Positions 1 to 6,186 of a stretch of 10,076 bases of DNA are shown here, piece by piece. The translations under genes and the position numbers were made by a program. The stretch spans positions 1 through 10,076 of the forward strand of contig CATKXN010000104.1 of assembly GCA_949840605.1 (NCBI GenBank), in the 5' to 3' direction. This DNA comes from an uncultured Alistipes sp. GTDB taxonomy: Bacteria; Bacteroidota; Bacteroidia; Bacteroidales; Rikenellaceae. The notes beneath the pieces are model-generated. The model was not told where the DNA came from and did no database searches. It saw only the letters and a list, made by a program, of their open reading frames with translations. Position 1 is the first letter of the stretch. Each line of letters starts with the position of its first letter.

Positions 1-265
1 CGCCGTGAGCGAACAAGTGGCCCGCCAAATGGCCGAAGGGGCCCGCCGCGCGGCCGACGCCGATTACGCCGTCGCCACCACCGGCATAGCCGGCCCCGCG
101 GGCGGCTCGGCGGAGAAACCCGTCGGCACGGTCTGGATCGCCGTCAGCACGCCCGAACGGACCGTCGCGATCCTCAAACAGTGCGGAACCGACCGCGGAC
201 AAATCATCGACCGCGCCAGCTCCTTTGCCGTCGGACTGCTGCGCGACTGCCTCAACGGAAAATAA
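1..265 (+). CDS. cinA: CinA C-terminal domain protein, 3' end only (cut by window edge)
   Basis: The reading frame is already open at the window edge, so the N-terminus lies outside; the GTG at position 5 is probably an internal valine. The visible 87 or so residues match the last part of the CinA C-terminal (PncC, nicotinamide-nucleotide amidase) domain: a [13 protein letters not shown] helix, then [11 protein letters not shown] and VGTVWIAVS. In this family the domain deamidates nicotinamide mononucleotide to nicotinic acid mononucleotide in pyridine nucleotide recycling, in the cytoplasm. Full-length CinA also has an N-terminal MoCF-like domain, which cannot be checked here, nor can the catalytic SCTGG serine. 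By eye about 42 of 55 aligned residues equal those of the next gene, so the two are tandem paralogues. Only 11 nt separate its TAA from the next ATG, so they are probably co-transcribed. The domain call is firm; full-length CinA versus a short PncC is undecided. Confidence 0.85.
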   Translation, partial: AVSEQVARQMAEGARRAADADYAVATTGIAGPAGGSAEKPVGTVWIAVSTPERTVAILKQCGTDRGQIIDRASSFAVGLLRDCLNGK

Positions 266-276
266 CGAAACCTGCC

Positions 277-819
277 ATGAATAAAATCTTCGCGCTGCTC
301 GCCGTAGCGGCACTGACAGTCTCCTGCCGCGGATCGAAACCCGAGAAACACGTACATCAGCTGCTGATGGACCGCATGCTGACGCTTTCCGTGGCCGAAA
401 GCTGCACGGGAGGCGACATCGCTTCGCGCTTCACGGCCCTGCCCGGCGCCTCGGCCTACTTCAAGGGCGGCGTGGTCGCCTACTGGAACCAGACCAAGAA
501 CCTCCTGCTGAACGTCTCGGCTGACACCATCGCCCGTTACGGCGTGGTGAGCGAGGAGGTCGTGCGCCAGATGGCCGAAGGAGCCCGCCATGCCGCCGAC
601 ACCCACTACGCCATCGCCACCACCGGCATTGCCGGCCCCACGGGCGGCACGCCCGATATCCCGGTCGGCACGGTCTGGATCGCCGTCAGTTCGCCCGAGC
701 GCACCGTCTCCCGCCTCGTCCGCATCCGGGGCGGCCGCAGCAAAGTCATCCACGCAGCCGGCTCGGCGGCCATTGAACTGCTCGAAGAGGAAGTGAAGGC
801 CGGAGGCAGGGCGCAATAA
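277..819 (+). CDS. CinA C-terminal (PncC-like) domain protein with lipoprotein-like signal peptide
   Basis: The protein has 180 residues. ATG 277 is chosen because it gives a coherent N-terminus: a lysine at residue 3, the hydrophobic run FALLAVAALTVS, then Cys17, which looks like a loose lipobox (T-V-S-C). The rest is a complete CinA C-terminal domain: the AESCTGG motif with the proposed nucleophile Ser42, GGVVAYWNQTK with Lys74, [27 protein letters not shown] around residues 115-124, and VGTVWIAVS. The known family reaction is hydrolysis of NMN to NaMN plus ammonia. Members are normally cytoplasmic, so a lipidated or exported form would be unusual. Residues after Cys17 (RGSKPEK) are basic, unlike the acidic surface-export signal of Bacteroidota lipoproteins, so a periplasm-facing anchor is the better guess. 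The only other methionines near the start (31, 34) would remove the first domain helix. Domain identity is strong; the location is inference. Confidence 0.85.
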   Translation: MNKIFALLAVAALTVSCRGSKPEKHVHQLLMDRMLTLSVAESCTGGDIASRFTALPGASAYFKGGVVAYWNQTKNLLLNVSADTIARYGVVSEEVVRQMAEGARHAADTHYAIATTGIAGPTGGTPDIPVGTVWIAVSSPERTVSRLVRIRGGRSKVIHAAGSAAIELLEEEVKAGGRAQ

Positions 820-852
820 TTGCACCAAAAGCCGGATTTATTCGTCCGTTTA

Positions 853-884
853 TTTGTTTTTCTCGGTTATACGGGGTATTTTTG
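853..884 (+). promoter_or_regulatory. Bacteroidota-type promoter for the histidine kinase gene
   Basis: TTTG at 853-856 and TATTTTTG (fits TAnnTTTG) at 877-884 are separated by exactly 20 nt. This matches the known Bacteroides -33/-7 consensus. The expected transcription start is about 890, leaving a leader of under 20 nt before ATG 907. It implies that the kinase is transcribed separately from the upstream CinA genes. Confidence 0.7.
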
Positions 885-906
885 TGCTGTTTTAGCCCAA
901 AAAGTA

Positions 907-2841
907 ATGAAAAACGCCCTACTGCTTCTGGCAATCCTGACCGCATCGGCATGGCCCGCCGCCGCGCAATCCGCCGCCGACGGACTCGATACGACGCTCG
1001 TCGCCTACTACCGCTGGTGCAACCGCCACAAGCAGGACCCGGAGATGCCGTTCAAAGCCGACACCATGTTCCGGCTGGCCGGCGAACGGCAAAACCCGCG
1101 CATGCAGTCGGTGGCGCTGTGCCTGAAGACCGACTATTACTACTTCACGGGCAATTTCGATTCGCTCAGGGTCTGGGTGGCGCGCACCCAGCAGTTCACC
1201 CGCGAACACGATCAGCTCACGCACTACTATTTCGTCTGGACGCGGCTGATCTCCTATTACAGCAAATACAGCAAATACACCCTCGCCCAATACGAGTTGG
1301 AACGCTTCCGCGACCAGGCCGTCCGGGACGACTACAAGCCCGCGATCGCCGAAGCCTACAAACAACTGGGGCACATCTACCGGACCAAATCCCTCTACGA
1401 CGCAGCCATCGAGTCCTACATCAAAAGCATCGAACTGGCCGAGCAAAACGGCATGAAAGAGGTCGACACCTCCTATTTGTACCTTCAACTCGGCGAGCTG
1501 TACACCCAGCAGCTGAAATTCGACAAGGCCGACGAGGCGCTCCGGGCGTCCGAAAAGAGCATTCTGCTCCCCGAGCATATCTGGCGCACACGGATCGCCC
1601 AGGCCAACCTCGCCGCCATGCGGGGCGATTTCGAGAGCGCCGAAGAGCAGGTGCGCGAAATTCGGGAGAAAAACGGCGGATACGTCTCCGAAAACAAAAT
1701 CCGGGAGATCGAACTGACGATTTACAAGGGCTTGCGCAACTTCCGGAAAACGTTGGAGATCGTCAACAAACAATTGACGAACTACGAACTGACCAAGGAC
1801 GACCTCGGCTCTTCGCACTATTTCTACATCCCGCTGCTGGCGAGCCGCGCCTCGATTCTCTACGAAATGGGCAGCTATCAAGCCGCCGCCGAAGACCTTT
1901 CGCGGCAGGCGTCGCTGCTCCGGCAGAACTACGAAGCCGACAACCAGGAAATTCTGAACGAATTCGCCACGTTGTTCGACGTCGAACGGCTCGGCCGCGA
2001 GAAGGTCGAAGCCCGGCAGCAGGCGCAGGCCGAACGGCTGCGCCGCGCGCGGCTGCTCGAAACCGGACTGGCGGTGATCCTGCTGCTTGCGGCGGCGTTC
2101 ATCGCCATCCTGACCCGCCTGAACCGCCGGCTGGCGCGGGCCAAACGGGACGCCGAGGAGAGCAGCCGCATGAAGGGCCTCTTCATCCGCCACATCACCC
2201 ACGAGATCAACACCCCGCTGAACGCCATCGTAGGATTCGCCGAACTGGCCTCGACGACCCCGGACGACGAACCCGAACGCAGTTCCTACATCGACATCAT
2301 CCGCGAAAACAGCGACTACCTGCAGAAACTGATCGACGACGTGCTCTACATCGCGGACATCGAATCGTCCGAAGCCCCGCCGTCGCGCACCGAGGTGGAG
2401 GTCGACGCCTGCTGCCGCAGATGCATCGACGAACTGTCGAAGCACACCCCGCTCGCCACCGAGATTCATTTCACGCCCGACGAAACGCGGCGGCCGCCCC
2501 GCATCCGAACCTCGCGCCTGCTGCTGAGCAAGGCGCTCACCGAACTGCTGCGCAACGCCGTGCGGTTCACCGACCCCGAGCAAGGCGTCGGACTCTCCTA
2601 TTGGCTCTCGGCGGACGGCCGCAGCATCACCTTCGCGGTCGAGGACACGGGTCCCGGCGTGCCCGAACCGGATCGCGAACGCATCTTCGAACGCTTCGTC
2701 AAACTCGACACGTTCAGCCAGGGGCTGGGGCTCGGACTGGCCGTCTGCCGCCTGATCGCCCGCACGCTCGGCGGCGACGTGCATCTCGACCCGGACCGTC
2801 CCCGGGGCGCGCGGTTCCTGCTGACGATCCCCGCCGAATAA
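907..2841 (+). CDS. TPR-containing membrane sensor histidine kinase
   Basis: The protein has 644 residues. ATG 907 is chosen because it begins a clean signal peptide (MKN, hydrophobic core, AAAQ at about residues 19-22) and lies just after a good promoter; the frame is open upstream, but that stretch does not look like protein. Residues about 25-370 are helical, with TPR-like repeats (for example YKQLGHIYRTKSLYDAAIESY), probably periplasmic and acting as sensor or docking surface. A basic coiled-coil-like stretch leads into one membrane helix at about 387-407. The cytoplasmic kinase follows: HisKA with phospho-acceptor His432 in HITHEINTPL, then HATPase_c with N-box Asn550 (ELLRNAV), G1 box DTGPGVP at 580-586, F box IFERF, and G2 box GLGLGLA from 606. 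No receiver or DNA-binding domain follows, so it is a classical rather than hybrid kinase, and no response regulator is adjacent. The stimulus is unknown. Confidence 0.9.
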   Translation: MKNALLLLAILTASAWPAAAQSAADGLDTTLVAYYRWCNRHKQDPEMPFKADTMFRLAGERQNPRMQSVALCLKTDYYYFTGNFDSLRVWVARTQQFTREHDQLTHYYFVWTRLISYYSKYSKYTLAQYELERFRDQAVRDDYKPAIAEAYKQLGHIYRTKSLYDAAIESYIKSIELAEQNGMKEVDTSYLYLQLGELYTQQLKFDKADEALRASEKSILLPEHIWRTRIAQANLAAMRGDFESAEEQVREIREKNGGYVSENKIREIELTIYKGLRNFRKTLEIVNKQLTNYELTKDDLGSSHYFYIPLLASRASILYEMGSYQAAAEDLSRQASLLRQNYEADNQEILNEFATLFDVERLGREKVEARQQAQAERLRRARLLETGLAVILLLAAAFIAILTRLNRRLARAKRDAEESSRMKGLFIRHITHEINTPLNAIVGFAELASTTPDDEPERSSYIDIIRENSDYLQKLIDDVLYIADIESSEAPPSRTEVEVDACCRRCIDELSKHTPLATEIHFTPDETRRPPRIRTSRLLLSKALTELLRNAVRFTDPEQGVGLSYWLSADGRSITFAVEDTGPGVPEPDRERIFERFVKLDTFSQGLGLGLAVCRLIARTLGGDVHLDPDRPRGARFLLTIPAE

Positions 2842-2854
2842 AAAAAGGCCGTGG

Positions 2855-2888
2855 TTTAGTGCTATTTGCCGAAAAGGTTGTATATTTG
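2855..2888 (+). promoter_or_regulatory. Probable promoter of the rpmB-rpmG operon
   Basis: TATATTTG at 2881-2888 is a perfect TAnnTTTG -7 box and is followed by CA, as is common in highly expressed Bacteroidota promoters. The upstream box is weak: TTTA at 2855-2858 with a 22-nt spacer is the nearest candidate, and TTTG at 2865-2868 is too close. The expected start near 2895 gives an A-rich leader of about 35 nt before rpmB. Confidence 0.6.
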
Positions 2889-2929
2889 CACTCCCTTAAT
2901 CGGGTTTTAACCAAAAATCTATCAAACAA

Positions 2930-3163
2930 ATGAAAGTTTGCGAAATCACAGGCAAGGTGGCGATCGTGGGCAACAACGTCTCGCACTCGCACCACAAGAC
3001 CAAGCGCAAATTCAGTCCCAATCTGAAAACCAAGCGCTTCTGGTCGGAGCAGGAGGGTCGCTGGATTACCCTGAAGGTAACGGCCGCCGGCATGAAAACA
3101 ATCAACAAGAAGGGTCTCGCAGTCGCCCTGCGCGAAGCTGCCGCACCCAAAAGCGTGTACTAA
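2930..3163 (+). CDS. rpmB: 50S ribosomal protein L28
   Basis: The 77-residue protein is full length for L28. It shows the family signature from the start: CEITGK, then VGNNVSHSHHKTKRKFSPNL, KRFWSEQEGRWITLKVTAAGMKTI and NKKGL. It is a small basic protein of the large ribosomal subunit, located near the E site. ATG 2930 follows an A-rich leader without a strong Shine-Dalgarno, usual in this phylum. It has one cysteine (Cys4) and no second zinc-binding pair, so it is the zinc-independent type. It is the first gene of a three-gene operon with rpmG (16 nt downstream) and the DUF4295 gene. Confidence 0.97.
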   Translation: MKVCEITGKVAIVGNNVSHSHHKTKRKFSPNLKTKRFWSEQEGRWITLKVTAAGMKTINKKGLAVALREAAAPKSVY

Positions 3164-3179
3164 AAACAACGAGTAACCA

Positions 3180-3362
3180 ATGGCAAAGAAAGGCAACAGA
3201 GTTCAGGTCATCCTCGAGTGCACCGAACAGAGAGAGAGCGGCGTTGCGGGAATGTCCCGTTACATCACCACCAAGAACAAGAAAAACACCCCCGACCGTC
3301 TGGAGCGCAAGAAGTACAATCCGTTCCTCAAGCGCGTCACCGTTCACCGTGAAATCAAATAG
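3180..3362 (+). CDS. rpmG: 50S ribosomal protein L33
   Basis: The 60-residue protein starts [17 protein letters not shown] and contains the L33 core [25 protein letters not shown], followed by HREIK at the C-terminus. L33 is a small large-subunit protein near the tRNA exit region. Only one cysteine remains (in LECTEQ) and the CxxC zinc ribbon pairs are absent, so this is the zinc-free (C-) form. The insertion ESGVAGMSR between the first strand and YITT is typical of Bacteroidota L33 as I recall it. It lies 13 nt upstream of the DUF4295 gene. Confidence 0.96.
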   Translation: MAKKGNRVQVILECTEQRESGVAGMSRYITTKNKKNTPDRLERKKYNPFLKRVTVHREIK

Positions 3363-3375
3363 TTAAGAGAGCTTT

Positions 3376-3534
3376 ATGGCAAAGAAAGTAGTCGCAACAC
3401 TGAAAACCGGCACGGGTAAGCAGTTCACCAAGTGCATCAAGATGGTCAAGTCGGACAAGACCGGAGCTTACATGTTCAAGGAAAGCATCGTCCCCAACGA
3501 CCAGATCAAAGATTTCTTCGAGGAGAAGAAATAG
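3376..3534 (+). CDS. DUF4295 small basic protein
   Basis: This is a short ORF of 52 residues: MAKKVVATLKTG at the start, KMVKSDKTGAYMFKE in the middle and VPNDQIKDFFEEKK at the end. This matches the DUF4295 family, found in Bacteroidota directly after rpmG. The protein is lysine-rich and has no signal peptide. Its function is not established. Fixed linkage to L28 and L33, shared promotion and size suggest a ribosome-associated factor, but that is inference. ATG 3376 lies 13 nt after the rpmG stop, and its MAKK start resembles that of L33. The TAG stop at 3532-3534 is followed at once by two hairpins that end the operon. Confidence 0.93.
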   Translation: MAKKVVATLKTGTGKQFTKCIKMVKSDKTGAYMFKESIVPNDQIKDFFEEKK

Positions 3535-3537
3535 TAT

Positions 3538-3558
3538 TTTAAGAGCGTGTCTCTTAAA
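3538..3558. repeat. Perfect 8-bp inverted repeat upstream of the terminator
   Basis: TTTAAGAG (3538-3545) and CTCTTAAA (3551-3558) flank a 5-nt spacer. In RNA this forms a small hairpin just 5' of the strong terminator. It could be a protein-binding palindrome, an RNA-processing site or an accessory hairpin; the sequence does not decide. Confidence 0.6.
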
Positions 3559-3559
3559 T

Positions 3560-3594
3560 ACAAAGGGCATCTTTCGGGATGCCCTTTGTGTTTT
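3560..3594 (+). terminator. Intrinsic terminator of the rpmB-rpmG-DUF4295 operon
   Basis: ACAAAGGGCATC (3560-3571) pairs perfectly with GATGCCCTTTGT (3578-3589): a 12-bp stem with loop TTTCGG, followed by G and TTTT. It lies 25 nt after the DUF4295 stop codon. Confidence 0.9.
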
Positions 3595-3622
3595 ACCCCA
3601 TCCCAACGGCATTTGCCGCGAA

Positions 3623-3654
3623 TTTGGCAATCCGGGACAAAATCAGTACCTTTG
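3623..3654 (+). promoter_or_regulatory. Bacteroidota-type promoter for the glycosyltransferase pair
   Basis: TTTG at 3623-3626 and TACCTTTG at 3647-3654 have a 20-nt spacer, both boxes matching consensus. The start is expected at about 3660, some 15 nt before ATG 3676. It lies after the ribosomal operon terminator, so the glycosyltransferases form an independent transcription unit. Confidence 0.75.
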
Positions 3655-3675
3655 CGTACAATATAGAAAAAAGGA

Positions 3676-4866
3676 ATGAAAGTCGGCACGATCGCATTTT
3701 ACAACTGGCGGTATCCCTATGGCGGCGGCGAGGTAGTGACATTCAACCTGGCCCGTTTTTTTCGCAGTCAGGGTATGCGCGTACTGCTCTATACGGGAGA
3801 GCTCGTACCCGACAAGCTCACGTCGCAGGACCGGGAAACATTCGAATTCCGTCCGCAGACCGGAAGCTTACGGAGCGGGGGGGGGTTCGCAGAGGCCCTC
3901 TGCATCTCGCTCCGCGAGGAAAAGGCCGACTGTATCATCGTACAGGGTGTCACCGAATTTCCTTTCGCCGCCGTTCACGGAACGACCGACTGCAAAATCG
4001 TCTTCTGCCTGCACAACAAACCATTTTGGGAGGTCGATTTCTTGCGCAAACAGCGATGTACGGAGATCAAAAACCCCACATTTGCCCGCAAAGTCGAATT
4101 TCTGGTATTGCGCAAACCCTCGTATTACCTGACCCCGAAACTCCATCACCGAATGACCGAATTCTATGCACGGATGCTGCGTTCGGTAGACAAATGCGTA
4201 TTGCTCTGCGAGGCGTATCGGCAGGAACTCGAAACGAGAATAAGGCGGAAAAGCCAAAAGGACGACAGTCCCCGGAAATACGCAGCCATACTCAACCCGC
4301 TGATCCCGGCAGCCCCGGAACCGCCATCGCCCAAAGAAAAAATCGTCCTCTACGTCGGACGTTTGGTGAGGGTCCATAAACGGATCGACCGGCTGCTGAA
4401 AATCTGGCGGATGATCGAGTCAAAACACCCGGACTGGCGGCTTCAGATCATCGGCGACGGCGAAGAACGGGGTTCGCTCGAACAGGAGGCGCAGCGTCTC
4501 GGATTGCGTCGGGCCGAATTCATGGGTTACCAGAGCGACATGGCGCCGTTCTACCGAAAAGCCACTTTCATCTGTCTGACCTCCAATTTCGAGGGGCTGC
4601 CCATGAGTTTGATGGAGGGGCAGCAATACGGCGTGATCCCCGTATCGTTCGATTCCTATGCGGGCATCCGCGAAATCGCCTGCGACGGCGAATGCGGCAT
4701 CATCGTTCCGGCTTTCAACCTGCGGCGGTATGCCAGCATGTTAGGGGACGCCATGGACGACGAAGCCCTGCAGGAACGAATGCGGCAGGGCTGCTTCGCA
4801 GCGGCCCGGCGTTATGACCCGCAGGTCGTCGGGCAAGCCTGGCTGCGCCTGTTTGAAAGTTTGTAA
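3676..4866 (+). CDS. GT4-family-like glycosyltransferase with internal poly-G tract
   Basis: The protein has 396 residues, the usual size for a GT-B fold retaining glycosyltransferase. ATG 3676 is preceded by AAGGA, one of the few Shine-Dalgarno-like sites here. The N-terminal domain opens with a strand and glycine-rich loop (IAFYNWRYPYGGGE, residues 6-19). The C-terminal donor-binding domain starts near 222 with KIVLYVGRLVRVHKRID, then LQIIGDGEERGSLE, and the E(x7)E motif EGLPMSLME with Glu306 and Glu314. There is no signal peptide or membrane helix, so it acts on the cytoplasmic face, probably transferring a sugar from a nucleotide donor to a growing surface glycan such as LPS; donor and acceptor cannot be read. 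Nine consecutive G at 3877-3885 encode Gly68-70, a possible slippage site. The next glycosyltransferase begins 12 nt downstream. The family call is strong, the pathway is inference. Confidence 0.9.
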   Translation: MKVGTIAFYNWRYPYGGGEVVTFNLARFFRSQGMRVLLYTGELVPDKLTSQDRETFEFRPQTGSLRSGGGFAEALCISLREEKADCIIVQGVTEFPFAAVHGTTDCKIVFCLHNKPFWEVDFLRKQRCTEIKNPTFARKVEFLVLRKPSYYLTPKLHHRMTEFYARMLRSVDKCVLLCEAYRQELETRIRRKSQKDDSPRKYAAILNPLIPAAPEPPSPKEKIVLYVGRLVRVHKRIDRLLKIWRMIESKHPDWRLQIIGDGEERGSLEQEAQRLGLRRAEFMGYQSDMAPFYRKATFICLTSNFEGLPMSLMEGQQYGVIPVSFDSYAGIREIACDGECGIIVPAFNLRRYASMLGDAMDDEALQERMRQGCFAAARRYDPQVVGQAWLRLFESL

Positions 4867-4878
4867 TCCACCCGTGAA

Positions 4879-6114
4879 ATGACAAAAAAGATAGCGTTCA
4901 CCATTTTCCGCTACGGAGAAGGAATTTTCGGAGGCACAGAAGCGCATTGCCGGATGCTGGCCGAACGATTGCGCCCGTATTACCAGGTCGAGATACTCAC
5001 CACGACGATCCGCCGGCCCGGAGCTCCCGAACTGGACTTCCCGGCCGGAGAGACCGTGGAAAACGGCATCCTCGTCCGGCGCTTCAAGACCGAAGCTGCC
5101 GCCGCACACGACGGCAGCGTATTCCGGAAAAGCAAAAAAGCCCGACGTATCCGTTATCGGCTGGACCAGTGGAGAATGCTCTCTCCGCTGGCGTCGCTGC
5201 ACCCCGTCTGGACCATGAACGCCGAAGCAGAACTCCGCTTCTTCGAATGTCACGCAGAGTATGCGCCCTCGCTGGAAAAATTCGTCCGGGAACACAAGGA
5301 CGAGTATGCCGCGATCCTGCCCGTCTGCTATTACTTCTCATCGACAGTCTGCACGGCGCTCGCAGCCCCCGAGAAATGCATCCTCATTCCGACGGCCCAC
5401 CCCGAAAAACCGCTCTATTACGCCATCTATTCGCAGATTTTCACCTGTGTCGCACACATCGCCTTCAATACGGCTGCCGAACGCCGCCTCTGCCGCCGGA
5501 TATTCGGGTGCCGAATGTCCCCGAACAGTCTGGTAGGGTGCGGCATCGAAGAGGCTCCGGAAGCGGATTGGGAGAAGGTCAAATCCCGGTACGGGCTGCC
5601 TGAACACTACGTACTCTACGTAGGACGGATGCATCCCCAGAAAATCAGCAACGTCATCTCCGATTTCCTGCGCTATAAACAGGAACACGGCGGCGACGTC
5701 AAACTGGTCATGGCCGGTCCGGGCGATCCGACGGTCGCAACGGTCGCCAGCCCGGAGATCATTTTCACGGATGCTGTCAGCGAAGCGGAAAAGAGCGCGC
5801 TCATCCGCCATGCTACGGTGATGGTCAATCCGTCGCAACTGGAAAGTCTCTCGCTGTTGCTGCTCGAAGCGCTTTCCAATGGAATTCCCATGCTGGTGAA
5901 CGGCAAATGCCGCGTGATGAAAGACCACTGCAAATTGAGCGGGGCGGCGTTCTGGTACGACAGCAGCCGGGATTTCCGCCGCAAGCTCCACCGGCTGATC
6001 TCCGATCCGGAACTGCGCCGCACGATGAGCGAAAAGGGCCCGGGGTACGTGCGCGAACATTACGACTGGGGCGTAATCATCCCCAAACTGCGGACGCTGA
6101 TCGAAAGCCTCTGA
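4879..6114 (+). CDS. GT4-family-like glycosyltransferase
   Basis: The protein has 411 residues and follows the first glycosyltransferase after 12 nt, so the pair is co-transcribed. ATG 4879 begins MTKKIAFTIFRYGEGIFGGTE, giving the first strand and the glycine-rich loop (GGTE at 18-21). The donor domain begins near 243 with HYVLYVGRMHPQK, continues with VKLVMAGPG, and carries the E(x7)E motif as ESLSLLLLE with Glu322 and Glu330. The C-terminus LIESL resembles the LFESL end of its neighbour, but the two differ widely elsewhere, so they are not a recent duplication. Cysteines are frequent (for example 24, 124, 150, 158, 167, 190, 205, 211, 221). No membrane segment is evident. It is likely a cytoplasmic sugar transferase in surface polysaccharide assembly, with unknown specificity. 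Confidence 0.88.
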   Translation: MTKKIAFTIFRYGEGIFGGTEAHCRMLAERLRPYYQVEILTTTIRRPGAPELDFPAGETVENGILVRRFKTEAAAAHDGSVFRKSKKARRIRYRLDQWRMLSPLASLHPVWTMNAEAELRFFECHAEYAPSLEKFVREHKDEYAAILPVCYYFSSTVCTALAAPEKCILIPTAHPEKPLYYAIYSQIFTCVAHIAFNTAAERRLCRRIFGCRMSPNSLVGCGIEEAPEADWEKVKSRYGLPEHYVLYVGRMHPQKISNVISDFLRYKQEHGGDVKLVMAGPGDPTVATVASPEIIFTDAVSEAEKSALIRHATVMVNPSQLESLSLLLLEALSNGIPMLVNGKCRVMKDHCKLSGAAFWYDSSRDFRRKLHRLISDPELRRTMSEKGPGYVREHYDWGVIIPKLRTLIESL

Positions 6115-6118
6115 CACG

Positions 6119-6170
6119 TCCCTGCATAGAAACAGAATCGGTGCGCACCGCAGGGAGCGCACCGATTTTC
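6119..6170 (+). terminator. Intrinsic terminator after the glycosyltransferases, with possible pseudoknot
   Basis: AATCGGTGCGC (6136-6146) pairs perfectly with GCGCACCGATT (6157-6167), an 11-bp stem with a 10-nt loop, followed by TT. It lies between convergent genes and may serve both strands, although the T-tract is better on the plus strand. TCCCTGC (6119-6125) is also complementary to GCAGGGA (6150-6156) inside the loop, so a pseudoknot is possible. Confidence 0.8.
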
Positions 6171-6186
6171 CGTCCCGTCCCCGGCG

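Noticed and set aside
833..848. CGGA/TCCG inverted repeat followed by T-rich sequence, considered as a terminator for the CinA genes
   Set aside because: The stem is only 4 bp with an 8-nt loop, too weak to call, and the T-rich part is explained by the kinase promoter.
820..906. In-frame extension of the histidine kinase upstream of ATG 907
   Set aside because: It contains the promoter boxes, and extending would put a second hydrophobic stretch before a good signal peptide.
919..2784. A 621-codon open frame on the minus strand opposite the histidine kinase
   Set aside because: GC-rich codon bias leaves antisense frames open. The translation has no recognisable domain and lies wholly opposite a gene with clear kinase motifs.
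2903..2912. GGTT-TT-AACC in the rpmB leader as an autoregulatory hairpin
   Set aside because: A 4-bp stem with a 2-nt loop cannot fold stably, and nothing else supports an operator.
882..2933. A 683-codon plus-strand frame overlapping the kinase in another phase
   Set aside because: The translation is Arg/Pro/His-rich low-complexity text typical of a frame-shifted GC-rich gene.
3647..6170. Glycosyltransferase block considered as a mobile element
   Set aside because: No transposase, integrase, terminal repeats, target duplication or tRNA was seen; only the gene order hints at insertion.
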